Positions 35,240 through 46,135 of a stretch of DNA of 64,000 nucleotides are shown here, piece after piece. The translations under genes and the position numbers were made by a program. The notes under the pieces are model-generated. The model was given only the letters and a program-made list of their open reading frames with translations. It was not told where the DNA came from and did no database searches. Position 1 is the stretch's first letter. Every line of letters begins with the position of its first letter. Source of the DNA: Halichondria panicea. Its lineage: Eukaryota; Porifera; Demospongiae; Suberitida; Halichondriidae. Where the stretch lies: NCBI RefSeq assembly GCF_963675165.1, contig NC_087377.1, positions 11,766,632 to 11,830,631 on the forward strand, given 5' to 3'.

Positions 35240-35702
35240 GAGCGCAGTAGGGTAGAGTGATTGGTGTGTGTGTGTGTGTGTGTGGACACAAAAATGAGCT
35301 GTTTAAGCAAACTAAACACTTTCATGGACTGCTTTAACCGCTAATAGGACAGTGGTTGAAAAATAAACTTGTAGGCGATCTTCGAAGGCGACAAAAACAA
35401 CTGTTTTCTAATCGATATAATCGGTGCTTTATAGATTCACGATCATTCCCCATAACGATGTTAAAAGTCATTACGGTAAAAAGTTATTGTATCCGTTTTG
35501 CCGCTGCATGTGCGCGTGCAATGAAGCTCAACGCACTGGGTGAATGCTCTATGAGCATCTTGTTATGATTATATTGTCTACGAAAACTGGAAGTGTAATT
35601 AAAAGAAGCTATGAATAAATTATCATAAAGGAAGTAAACAAGGCGGTTGTGTAAATCAGCAATCACATTGAAGCCTTCTCACTGTCAAGAAAATAATTCA
35701 AG
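35240..35702 (+). promoter_or_regulatory. conserved 5' flank of type 1 receptors (copy at 35.7 kb gene)
   Basis: A (GT)n tract at 35261-35284 is followed by ACACAAAAATGAGCTGTTTA, then GTAGGCGATCTTCGAAGGCG, GTTATTGTATCCGTTTTGCC and CATAAAGGAAGTAAACAAGG close to the ATG. The same order occurs at 38285-38690, partially at 48690-48871, and as an extra copy at 49945-50375. The block was co-duplicated with the genes and may hold the promoter; function is inferred from position and conservation only. Confidence 0.55.
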
Positions 35703-37313
35703 ATGACAATAATAGAAATAATAAAGCTCATTAGAGTTCTCCTGATTTGCTTTCTGGCTCGCTTCAGCACTGGTGAGACTGACAATTCAATTATAGATTT
35801 CCTTACATTTAACACTGCATGTTTCATAAAGCCCAATATTCAGTGAGTGTGGAGAGACCATGTCCAATGGAAACAGTCACTTTCATCTGCACTGCTCCTG
35901 GAGATTCCTTGAGATGGGTACTATCAGATGCAACTCCCATCACTATCCTCTCTTCTCCCTCTGGTCTCAATGTACCCCATGCTGTGTCAGGTTACACTGT
36001 GACACTGATTGCATTCAATGACACTACTTTAACGTCTACTCTGTCAAGAGCAGCAGATAATGGGATCACTGTGCCCTGTTTAGCTACTGTGCCTACTCTG
36101 ACCACTCACTATAGGATCTTCAATGATTCGACTGGTTAGTGAGTTGCAGTTAGTGTCTCGTCTATTGTGTGTATACACTAGTTACATAGATCTATCAGGA
36201 CCACCGTCCACCATCAGATACTTCATTCTGAGCAATTCAGCCAATGAAGTTAGTGTATCTGTACAGTGGGACTCTCCTACTGAGACTGGTGGTAGAAATG
36301 ACCTCACCTACACAGTAACCGTCTCACCTCCGGCCCAGCTCTCTGTACTGTCCTCACATCTACCTCTGTTACTGTGACTGCTCAATACTATATGTAGACT
36401 ATAATGTCAGTGTTATGGCTACCAACTGTGCTGGGAACAGTACGACTGCTGAGTACAACTTTAGGATCGGTGAGTTTTATTTTTGACACACAGTGTCAAC
36501 TCCTCCTCAGGCAACTGTCCTATGTTGACCAACCCCATGAATAGAGCATTTGGACCAACCACCAGCAGTTTGCCAGGATCCACAGTAACCATCCAGTGTG
36601 ATGCTGGATATGTGTCTGCTGTTACAATGGTGACATGTGAGGGTACACTGATGTGGAGTCCAGACCCTGAGGCTATTGAGTGCACATCACTAACTACACC
36701 TACTCCTACAACTCGTGAGTTAAGCTCTTGCTGTATGCAATATTTATTCTGTGATAACACAGTCCCCCCTCAAATGAGGTGCACAGCTTCACTACCCCCA
36801 CCACGGAATGGCACCATCAGTGATCATTCAGTACCAGCTATTCCCGGTACACAAGTGACCTTCCAGTGTGACGATGCACTGCTCCCTGAGGGCATAATGA
36901 CTGTCACCTGTCTAGCTACAGGAGAGTGGGACAGGAACACGGGGGAGATTGTCTGCAGAGACAAGTGTATTCGAATACACTTGTAATCATACTTCTCTCC
37001 TGAACCACCTACAGCTGTTCTTTGTAATTACGCCAGCCTATCTGATGGGAGTCGATTTGATGCAGCTGTCTCCATCAGCGTGGTTGTCACGGCAGTTGTG
37101 TTCACCATCATTGGATTATTGATGGGACTCTTGATCATGTATTTGCTCATGCGTAAGAAGGCAGTGTACTCCCCGTCAGCTGAAGGTCAAGCTAATGTAG
37201 GACCCACTGTACCAGCTGGTCCTGTTTATGAAGAGGTGTTACCCAAAGAGGAGATTGAACTGAACACTAACCAGGCTTATGGACCATTAGCAATTTCATC
37301 AACAGTTAATTAA
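35703..37313 (+). pseudogene. type 1 receptor with multiple frameshifts
   Basis: The exon order is normal: 35703-35772, 35844-36134 or nearby, 36190-36469, 36511-36714, 36763-36960, 37015-37313. The Ig exon has four extra bases near 36107, and its last base before the donor is changed. The FN3 exon has lost a base near 36344 and gained two near 36390, giving stops. The GCAAGT donor after CCP2 is mutated to ACAAGT, so translation of that exon would run into CIRIHL and stop. The tail keeps VYEEV and AYGPL but its normal end is replaced (AISSTVN) by a small deletion. CCP exons are intact. It is non-functional as a full receptor. Confidence 0.85.
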
Positions 37314-37392
37314 TGTAGATGTACATAGCACTATATACATACGTTCATTATCAACAACCTAGCTAAGAACATTGTAAACAATAACATTGTTC

Positions 37393-37398
37393 ATTAAA
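37393..37398 (+). terminator. candidate polyadenylation signal ATTAAA
   Basis: TTCATTAAAAAGCC follows the gene end at 37393. The same TTCATTAAA(A)AGCCA motif sits behind the genes ending at 45865 (45928-45933) and 55342 (55451-55456). ATTAAA is the commonest variant of the AATAAA signal. Use is inferred from conservation and distance to the stop. Confidence 0.45.
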
Positions 37399-37529
37399 AA
37401 GCCATGCCACTATACATGTATTGTATCAAAATAAGTAATTCAAAGAAGCTATAATAATAATAATATGCAGTTCAATATAATGAAAATGATAATAGCATGT
37501 GGCATAAAGTTAAAACAATTAGGCAGCTG

Positions 37530-37690
37530 TATATAATAGTATCTACGCGTACGATGGGGTTTTAGAAGCCTTAGAATCGTAAAGGCACTGCTGTATATAG
37601 TATCCTTAGTGCAGTAAGGGTGGCACAACAAGTGCCTGGGGTGTTTTAAATCCCATAGACACCCAAAAAAGTGTGTCTAACTCATTTAGA
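37530..37690. repeat. diverged copy of the 13368 element
   Basis: It contains TTTTAGAAGCC, AAATCCCATAGACACCC and GTGTGTCTAACTCATTTAGATACTAGT, shared with 13440-13510. Confidence 0.55.
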
Positions 37691-37887
37691 TACTAGTATA
37701 TATGCATGCGCAATCTCTCTACATGGCTTCTATAGAAACCGTGATAAAAGCAAGCATAAGTAAAAGCTGTAAACGCTATGTCAAACCTTCAAAGAAACTC
37801 CCCACACAATCTTAACATGCACAACAAACCAGCCCCTCCCACTCTCTATATATGTAGTACACGATTACCACCTAATAATATAGTAGT

Positions 37888-38290
37888 ATGGTGATGTCGG
37901 TGTGTACACTGTATGGTGATGTTGGTGTGTGTACACTGTATGGTGATGTTGGTGTGTACATTGTATGGTGATGTTGGTGTATATACTCTGTATGGTGATG
38001 TTGGTGTGTGTACACTGTATGGTGATGTTAGTGTGTGTACACTGTATGGTGATGTCGGTGTGTACACTGTATGGTGATGTCGGTGTGTGTACACTGTATG
38101 GTGATGTCGGTGTGTGTACACTGTATGGTGATGTTGGTGTGTGTACACTGTATATGGTGATGTTGGTGTGTGTACACTGTATGTGGTGATGTTGGTGTGT
38201 GTACACTGTATGGTGATGTTGGTGTGTGTACACTGTATGGTGATATTGGTGTGTGTACACTGCGGTACAGTGATGTTGGTGTGTGTACAC
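37888..38290. repeat. 27-bp minisatellite, about 14 copies
   Basis: The unit is approximately GTATGGTGATGTTGGTGTGTGTACACT. Copies vary by T/C in GATGT(T/C)GG and by TG-dinucleotide length. Both strands are open in several frames because the unit length is often a multiple of three, so the 150-residue frames here are artefacts. A single unit remnant is at 48655-48692, in the corresponding flank of the 48.9 kb gene. Confidence 0.95.
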
Positions 38291-38690
38291 AAAAATGAGC
38301 TGTTTAAGCAAACTAGACACTTTCATGGATTGCTTTAACTGCTAATGAGACGATGGTTGAAAAATAACAGGTTAAAACTTGTAGGCGATCTTCGAAGGCG
38401 ACAAAAAACACTATTTTCTAATCGATATTATTGTTGCTTTATAGATTCACGATCATTCCTTACAATGATGTTATAATGAAGTCATTACGGTAAAAAGTTA
38501 TTGTATCCATTTTGCCGCTATGCGCGTACGCGTGCAATGAAGCTCAATGCACGGGGTGAATGCTCTATCAGAATCTTGCATTTTCTACGAAAACTGGGAG
38601 TGTAATTAAAAGAAGCTATGAATAAATTATTATAAAGGAAGTAAACAAGGCGGTTGTGTAAACCTTCTCACTGTCAAGAAATAATTAGAG
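38285..38690 (+). promoter_or_regulatory. conserved 5' flank of type 1 receptors (copy at 38.7 kb gene)
   Basis: It starts with ACACAAAAATGAGCTGTTTA directly at the end of the minisatellite and runs to the ATG. It includes GTAGGCGATCTTCGAAGGCG and a TATA-box-like TATAAAGGAA at 38631-38640. TATAAAGGAA recurs at 44191-44200 and 53854-53863, about 50-85 bp before the start codons of two other intact genes; the copies at 35.7 and 48.9 kb have CATAAAGG. Confidence 0.55.
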
Positions 38691-41496
38691 ATGACACTAA
38701 TAGAGATAATAAAGCTCATTGGAGTTCTCCTGATTTGTTTTCTGGCTGGCTTCAGCACTGGTAAGACTGACTATTCAATTATAGATTTCCTTACATTGCT
38801 GCATGTTTCATAAAGCACAATATTCAGTGAGTGTGGAGAGACCATGTCCAATGGAAACAGTCATTTTCACCTGCACTGCTCCTGGAGATTTCTTGAGATG
38901 GGTACCATCAGATGTTTCTGCTCCAATCACTATCCTCTCTACTGCTGATCTCAATGTACCACAAGAAACGCAGCCAGGTTACACTTTGACACTGATTGCA
39001 TTCAGTAGCACTACATTAACATCTACTCTGTCAAGAATAGCAGAGAATGGGATCACAGTGTCCTGTGTGGGGTTTGATCCTACTTTAAATACTATAGGAT
39101 CTGCAACAATCCAATTAGTTGGTGAGTTGCAGTTAGTGTCTCGGCCATAATTGTAAATGTTACGTAATTATAGAACCACCAGGACCACCTTCCAGCAAAA
39201 GACACTCGATTCTGAGGATCTCAGCCAATGCAGTCAATGTATCTGTACAGTGGAACCCTCCTACTGAGACTGGTGGTAGAGATGACCTCACCTACACAGT
39301 GACCATCTCACCTCCGGCCCAGCTCTCCGCTGTTGTCCTCACATCCACCTCTGTCACTGTGACTGCTCAATACAATGTGGACTACACTGTCAGTGTTGTG
39401 GCTACCAACTGTGCTGGGAACAGTACAGCAGCTGCCTACAATTTTAGAATCGGTTAGTCGAGTCGGACGTATATATAGTCTTTAAACAGCATACTATTAA
39501 AAAACACTGACTCCCTCTTGTGCAGGTGGCTGTCCTGTGTTGAATGGAGCGTTTGGACCAACCACCAGCAGATTGCCAGGATCTACAGCAACCATCCAGT
39601 GTGACGCTGGGTATGTGTCTGCTGTTACAATGGTGACATGTGAGGATACACTGATGTGGAGTCCAAACCCCGATATTGAGTGTACATTGCAAACCACACC
39701 TTCTCCTATACCGTGTAAGTTTTGTTTGCATGTGCATGTAGATGAAATTTAATTTTTGATCTTCTATAGTCCCTCCGATGAACTGCACAGCTCCTCTATC
39801 CCTACCAAGGAATGGCACCATCAGTGATCATTCCATACCAGCTATTCCCGGTACACAAGTGACCTTCCAGTGTGACAATGGACTATTCCCTGAGGCCATA
39901 ATGAATGTCACTTGTCTAGCTACAGGAGAGTGGGACAAGATCCCAGGGGAGATCGTCTGCAGAAATGAGTCTAGTAAGTTTCCTGATTTATGGTTTAGTG
40001 TACTCAATTTATTGAGCTCAAAGTCGAATTACTAAAAATTCAAATGAGCGTATAAATATTTCATTTTTACATCAATCATATTCCTTGTACTCAGTTTCGT
40101 GTGTCCTGCCTGCCCCTCCACTCAATGGAGCTTTACTCAACACCACGTCTCAGAATACTAACCTAATAGAGGGCTCAGTTATTACCTTCCAATGTGATCC
40201 TGGGTTCTCACTGGTGGGTGCAACGACTGCCACTTGTAACAACTCTGGTCTCTGGGATCCTGACCTGGCTCTGTTGGAGTGTTGTACGTACGCATATGAG
40301 TAGTCATAAACTAGCTGGTACAACGATATACCGTAAATGCGCGAAAATTTCAAGGCATGCACTTACAAATATACCAGAAACACTCCCAGGCCACGCCTTC
40401 AATCTTTGCACGTTATAGCAAATAAATTAGCAAAAATTAAGCCCCTTGAAAATTTGGCACTGTACTGTATAGCTCAAAGTACATTTATATACAGTATAGA
40501 CTCTCGCTATTCTGGCTCTCTGAAGTACGGCCACCTCGATATACCGGCCATTTAGTTTGGCACAGATTGCACAAAACTCACCCTGAAACGCGGCCACTTG
40601 CTATATTCCGTATACTGGCTGCCCCTCACTAGGTTTTAATGTACGTTTATTACGGCCGGATATGATGTTTTGGGTGTGGTTTGGCAGATAAAATTGGATT
40701 ACACTTAAATATAAGAGCAGAATGATTCACTATCTTCATTATCCTCGAGACAGACCCGCAAAATTAGTCATTAGATTCGAGGTAAGGTTGTTTTTAAGCT
40801 GCAGCTATTTTCTGAAATACAGCCACCTCGCTATTCCGGCCAATCTGCACTGTCCCAAGGGTGACCGGATTAACGAGAGTCTACTGCATAGCATTAACGA
40901 TTTTTGATATTTACGGCACTTAATATTAAATTGATATGATAGAGAGGTTAATCTTTTGTTCGGAGGTTATATTAGTGAGTAGTAAACTTCAGAGACGGAA
41001 AAAAAACACTGACTTCTCAGAAAAATTGACGAAAATTAAATTTGACTCTTGAAAATTAACATGTTCATACAAAACTGACATAAATACCTCATACAACACA
41101 GTACTCTGATTGTGATAATTGCCTATAATTATCAATTAGTGCTCTATTTGTTGTCCTAAGAATTATTGCCAATCCTTCACAGCTCTGACTGCTACCACCC
41201 TATCAACTGTTGTAACTGTTGCCATCGGTGTTACTACTACTTTCATTGTGTCTACTCTATTTCTCGCTGGACTCCTAGTGATGTACTTGTTTATGCGTAA
41301 GAAGGCAGTGTACTTCACAAGAAAAATAGCATTATCTGTTGTAGAACCCACTAAACCAGTTGGTCCTGTTTATGAGGAGGTGTTACCCAAAAAGGATATT
41401 GAACTGAACACTAACCAGGCGTACAGACCAGTAGGACCACCCAAAGAGGATATTGAACTACATACTAACCAGGCGTATGGACCATTAGGACTGTGA
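38691..41496 (+). CDS. type 1 receptor with three CCPs and a three-tyrosine tail
   Basis: Seven exons give 512 aa: 38691-38760, 38828-39121, 39174-39452, 39526-39714, 39770-39973, 40095-40283, 41183-41496, all phase 1. The leader is MTLIEIIKLIGVLLICFLAG, then Ig (VIFTC...ITVSC), FN3 (VSVQWNPPTETGG type) and three CCPs. The third (SCVLPAPPLNGALL, NNSGLWDPD) is found otherwise only in the minus-strand relic at 14960. The exon after CCP2 ends at a regular GTAAGT further downstream instead of the GC donor of its paralogs. The membrane exon differs from other type 1 copies and matches the one at 63927, including the intron end. The tail has PVYEEVLPKKD, then QAYRPVGPPKED and QAYGPLGL, an internal duplication. 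The last intron (about 900 bp) carries a TIR element. Confidence 0.85.
40490..40885. mobile_element. TIR element in an intron
   Basis: ACAGTATAGACTCTCGCTAT and the inverse ACGAGAGTCTACTG bracket a segment with GGCCACCTCG repeated at both sides. A similar GCGAGGGTCTACTGT end is at 47361-47374. It is noncoding and lies in the last intron of the gene at 38691-41496. Confidence 0.65.
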
Positions 41497-41574
41497 AACT
41501 TTGTGCTACTAACATTTATATCTAGCCAGTAAGTATTACAATGTACCATATCATTATCAGGGTTTCATACAAAA

Positions 41575-42290
41575 GGCCGCGGGGGGGGGGCGCCCTGGGA
41601 TTTCCCACCCCCATGCAGCCAACCCCCCCCCCCCCGAAAATTAATGATGTCATAAATAAAATCCTCAAAAATCCGGAGAAAATGATAGACTGAAAAAGAC
41701 CTGTCAGTAGAATAGACTACTGCGCATATACGCGCTCTATTGCTGAATGAGCAAACTATAGGCCGTCGTGTTCTCGAGGCCAATAATATATCCATAGAGC
41801 ACGAGCGTAAAAACGGTGCATTAACTGGTTTGTAGTTTGCAGCTTCTTGCAGCTACTAATACATGCAGCTATCGCTCTAGTATACAGAGGTAACTACAGT
41901 GGCACCCCTCTATAACGGACACCTTTGGGGAACAATATTTGGGCCTTTATACAGAGGTGGCCTTTGTTGAGAGGTTATTTTGTACACAAACTGTTCATTT
42001 AGGACCTGGAGCAACTGGCCTTTATTCGGAGGTGGTTGTTAACAGAGGTTCCACCGTACTAAGTAGAATAGCAGCCTTCTAAGAACAGATTTTACTATTC
42101 CTGATTCTGGAGAGACTGCAATGGCCTTCAATGTAGTAGCTGGTAAGCAAAACTAGCCTTTACTCGAGAACAAAAACCTTTGTTTGCAAGATAGCATTGC
42201 TAGAAGCTTATATAGAATCACTTAGCTGTACTTGCATGAGCATTGCAACAGTTGTATCTATTATAAAACTCTATGGCTTAAATGAATTAT
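41575..42290. repeat. intergenic repeats: poly-G/C patch, TIR element, dispersed repeat
   Basis: A G11 run is at 41580 and a C13 run at 41622. ACAGTGGCACCCCTCTATAACGG at 41896 and the inverse AACAGAGGTTCCACCGT at 42041 delimit an element of about 160 bp, similar to common pogo/Tc1-type MITE ends. It interrupts an inverted copy of the CTGCTACAGCTGC repeat spanning 41820-42290. Confidence 0.6.
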
Positions 42291-42589
42291 TTTGACCACC
42301 AACCGTGCTCTAACCCAGCCTACCCCAGCCGTGCTCTAACTACCAAACTGTTCCAAAAATGCCAACCACAGAATAATAGAGCACGGTCTTGGTTACTACA
42401 GTTGTAGATCCTAGCATACTTTTTCGTTTGATCTATGTGCAAAACTACAATGGTGCAGCAGTTTTATAATTTTGTGACTTCTGTCTGCCCTCGAAAAAGT
42501 GAAATTTTGCACCTCATGAAAATTTCCCACTGTACGGTATTGAGCTGAGCCAAAAAATTTACAATCTTGACAGCACACCTCAAAATAAT

Positions 42590-43745
42590 TATCAGCACAG
42601 TCTATAGTCTGTACAGTGTCTCACCATATAAGCCTTGGTGACGCTGGTGAGAGCAGCAGCTGCCCCTTGTCTAACTGAGGGTATGCTGTCCTCAAGGTTA
42701 GCAAAATGAGAACAGTTCATCCATGCCATGCAGCCACAATCTGAGGAGAGTGGGGGAACACCAACAGCCAGTCAGTCAGTACTAGCTCTATAATGAAGTA
42801 CAGTACAATTGATCGGAGCACAAAATTAAACAATTTTATGCCCTCAACTAAAAGTTCCTGTTACGTTTGCGTTGCACGTTTTTATGGAGCCAGAAAAACG
42901 CAAACTGAACGGTAGCGTATTATTCATAAATGCAGCGTAATTACGTATAATTATTGTTCTATGGAGAAATCGCTGAGGTAGCAATATTATTCTGTATGTA
43001 GCTAGCTAGTAACTTTACTAGTGTGTGTCCAGGGGCACATGGGTACATAAAAAGCAACGGGGAGACTGCAGAATTAACTCAATATATGCAAGGCTGGAAG
43101 AAGATGAGAAAGTTGGCAGTAACGAATCTGCTCAATGTCCTACTCAAACTATAATTATAACCTCCGAACAAAAGGAAAATCTCTCTATCATATCCGTAAA
43201 TATCAATAAACATAATGGTAGTACAAAGGGTTTGAAAATGGTAAGCATCAGTCAACCAATAAACATAATCTGTACTAGGGTGGGTAGATTTGGTAAAGAC
43301 TTCAGAATGGATAAGCAACTATCACTCTGATCCAAAACAAACGATAAAAACCCACTACACTAAAAACATTAAGTGAGTTAACATTAATTTTAGTGAGACA
43401 AAAATTAGCGACCACGTATAATCGATCACTGCTACCAGCGTTGTTAAGGACAACTACACACTCTTTTGCCTATCAAAATGTAGCTCTTTCTTAGCTCTAT
43501 TTATGCTGGGAGTTTGATCAGCTGACTAACTGTCGTCATGTTATAAGCGATAGTAGAGTGACTACCGAATTTCATTGAAGTCACTCAGTCACTACTCTAT
43601 AATGAAATACCAGAGCTCAATGAAATACAATACATACAAACAAAGGGAATGAGTGTCGTAGTGTTTCTTATCGGGAATTAGAAGTTACTCTCACCGTTCG
43701 TCCCATGTATACAGTCTCTGACAATCCTTGTTCACCTTATATATG
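42590..43745 (-). pseudogene. HEAT-repeat-like gene relic, block 4
   Basis: The minus-strand piece at 42600-42740 matches 4585-4715 (SVRQGAAAALTSVTKAY) but has an in-frame break near 42705. The intervening noncoding stretch 42780-43330 is nearly collinear with 4745-5290. A GEQGLS-type end of another exon (43690-43745) matches 51575-51620. The flank, not just the exons, has been duplicated. Confidence 0.55.
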
Positions 43746-43969
43746 TGTGTCATGTTGTGTGTGCATGTGTGTGGGGGGGGGGGGGAGGGGGGTTGCTGAG
43801 CTGTAATGTGTAGACATGCATGCATGCATGTGCGCTACTAAAAAAGATCACGACATGAGACCTAAAAATAGGGTTTAGAGAATGTGCAAGCCACTTGATC
43901 TAGAGCATTGCATGCATGGCTCTGGGAGAGTAGATACATGTATTACGTAATTATTGTGAAGATTGTGAG

Positions 43970-44120
43970 CAGGTATATTTCGAGGGTATAAGCTTTTGCG
44001 GAATGACCGGTTTTCGCGGATTTAATGTCCGTGGAATAGCAGTCTTTTGCAACATGCATGCATGCAATATTAAATTTGTGGGCATATATAAATGTTTGCT
44101 TAATCAGCGAGAACAATTAT
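43970..44120. repeat. ACCGTATAGCG-family element, diverged
   Basis: It carries AGGTATATTTCGAGGGTATA, TTTTCGCGGATTTAATGTCC and a CATGCATGCATGCAATATTAAA core shared with 790-815 and 24080. It lies about 145 bp upstream of the receptor start at 44264 and so truncates the conserved 5' flank. Confidence 0.65.
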
Positions 44121-44263
44121 ACCCTTGATTAGTCTTATGTTCTATAATTTGTCTATAATTATGCGAAAACAGGAAGTGTATTAATATGAATATAAAGGAA
44201 GTAAACAATTGCAAAGGAGGTTGTCTAGTCAGCATCACATTAACCTTCTGACTGTCAATAGAG

Positions 44264-45865
44264 ATGACACTAATAGAGATAATAAAGCTCATTAGAGTTC
44301 TTCTGATTTGCTTTCTGGCTGGCTTCAGCACTGGTAAGACTGACTATTCAATTATTGATTTCCTTGCATTGACACTGCATGTTTCATAAAGCCCAATATT
44401 CAGTGAGTGTGGAGAGACCATGTCCAATGGAAACAGTCACTTTTACCTGCACTGCTATTGGAGATTCCTTGATATGGGACCTGCCTGGAAATCGTATCAC
44501 TGTCCTCACCACCTCTGATCCACTAGTAATGCAGTCAGGCTACACTGTGACACTGATTGCATTTGATAACGATACATTAACTTCTACTCTATCAAGAACA
44601 GCAGAGAATGGGATCACTGTGTCATGCTTGGAGATTGTGTCTACTCTAACCACTATAGGATCTTCAACAATCCGTTTGGTTGGTGAGGTCTTGTCCATTG
44701 TCCATTGTCTGTATGTGTAAAAAATGTATATATAGATCCACCAGGACCACCTTCTGCTGTAAGACATTTTATTTTGAGCAGCTCAGCCAATAAAGTCAGT
44801 GTATCTGTACAGTGGAACCCTACTACTGAGACTGGTGGTAGAGATGACCCCACTTACACAGTGACCATCTCACCTCCGGCCCAGCTCTCTGCTACTGTCT
44901 TCACATCCATCTCTGTCACTGTGACTGCTCAATACAATGTGGACTACACTGTCAGTGTTGTGGCTACCAATTGTGCTGGGAACAGTACAACTGCTGAGTA
45001 CAACTTTAGGATTGGTAAGTATTATTATTTTGACACACAAATTGTCAACTCCTTCTTAGGTAACTGTCCTGTGTTGACCAACCCTATTAATGGAGCCTTT
45101 GGACCAGTCTCCAACAGATTATCAGGATCCACAGTAACCATCCAGTGTGACGCTGGATATGTGTCTGCTGTTACGATGGTGACATGTGAGGGTACACTAA
45201 TGTGGAGTCCAGACCCTGAGGCTATTGAGTGTACATTACTAACCACATCTACTCCCACAACTCGTGAGTTAAGCTCTTGGTTGTAGGAAATAAATACAAA
45301 ATATCTATGTTAATCATTATACAGCTCCTCCAATAAACTGCACAGCTTCACTATCCTCACCAAGGAATGGCATTATCAGTGATCATTCAGTACCAGCTAT
45401 TCCCGGCACACAAGTTACCCTCCATTGTGACGATGAACTGTTCCCTGAGGGAATAATGACTGCTACCTGTCTAGCTACAGGAAAGTGGGACGAGGAGATC
45501 GTCTGCAGAGGCAAGTGTATTCATTACTTGAATACACTTGCTTGTAATAATACTTTTCTCTTAAACAACCTACAGCTGCTCCTTGTAATTGTGCCAGCCT
45601 ATCTGATGGGAGTCGATTTGATTCAGCTGTCTCCATCAGCGTGGTTGTCACGACAGTTGCGTTCACAATTATTGGATTGTTGATAGGACTCTTGATCATG
45701 TATTTGCTCATGCGTAAGAAGGCAGTGTACTCCCCGGCAGCTAAAGGACAAGCTAATTATAATGTAGGACCCACTGTACCAGCTGGTCCTGTTTATGAGG
45801 AGGTGTCACCTAAAGAGGAGATTGAACTGAATACTAACCAGGCGTATGGACCAGTAGGACTGTGA
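44264..45865 (+). CDS. type 1 receptor: signal peptide, Ig, FN3, CCP, CCP, TM, tyrosine tail
   Basis: Six exons give 435 aa: 44264-44333, 44404-44682, 44736-45014, 45060-45263, 45325-45510, 45576-45865. Junctions are all phase 1. The leader is MTLIEIIKLIRVLLICFLAG. The Ig domain has VTFTC and ITVSC. The FN3 domain has the usual VSVQWNPTTETGG. CCP1 is GCPV-like (NCPVLTNPINGAFG). CCP2 is shortened near its end (KWDEEIVC instead of EWDKNPGEIVC). The juxtamembrane PCNCASLSDG precedes a span of about 24 residues, MRKKAVYSP, then VYEEVSPKEE and QAYGPVGL. The last intron has a GC donor (GCAAGT at 45511). TATAAAGGAA is at 44191 and ATTAAA at 45928. This is the cleanest member of the array. Confidence 0.88.
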
Positions 45866-46135
45866 AACTTCTGTTAATGTGCATGCTCGTGAACAATTTT
45901 AACAACTGTAAACAGCAACATCTGTTCATTAAAAGCCATTACATCTTTTGTACTAAAAAAGAAGCTATATTGAACGAGTGGTGTAAGCTGCGCTGTGCTA
46001 ATGCCTCTCGCCATGTTTAGCTTCGCTCAAAAACTAGAGTGTTATATAACACTCAAATACAAAGCAATACCAATACCTCTTTTAAAATGATTATAAAAGA
46101 AGTATTAGTTTACTTTGTATACTGTTATGTTATTA

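Noticed and set aside
37888-38290. CRISPR-like array
   Set aside because: There are no unique spacers: the whole unit is repeated head to tail, and the context is animal-type genes with introns.
37846-38326. Two overlapping frames of about 150 residues rich in HTNITIQCTHTNI
   Set aside because: They are translations of the 27-bp minisatellite, open in several frames because of the unit length, with no start context or domain.
43025-43330. Plus-strand open frame of 101 residues
   Set aside because: The same sequence at 5030-5290 and 52850-53010 is broken in this frame, so the frame is incidental in duplicated intergenic DNA.
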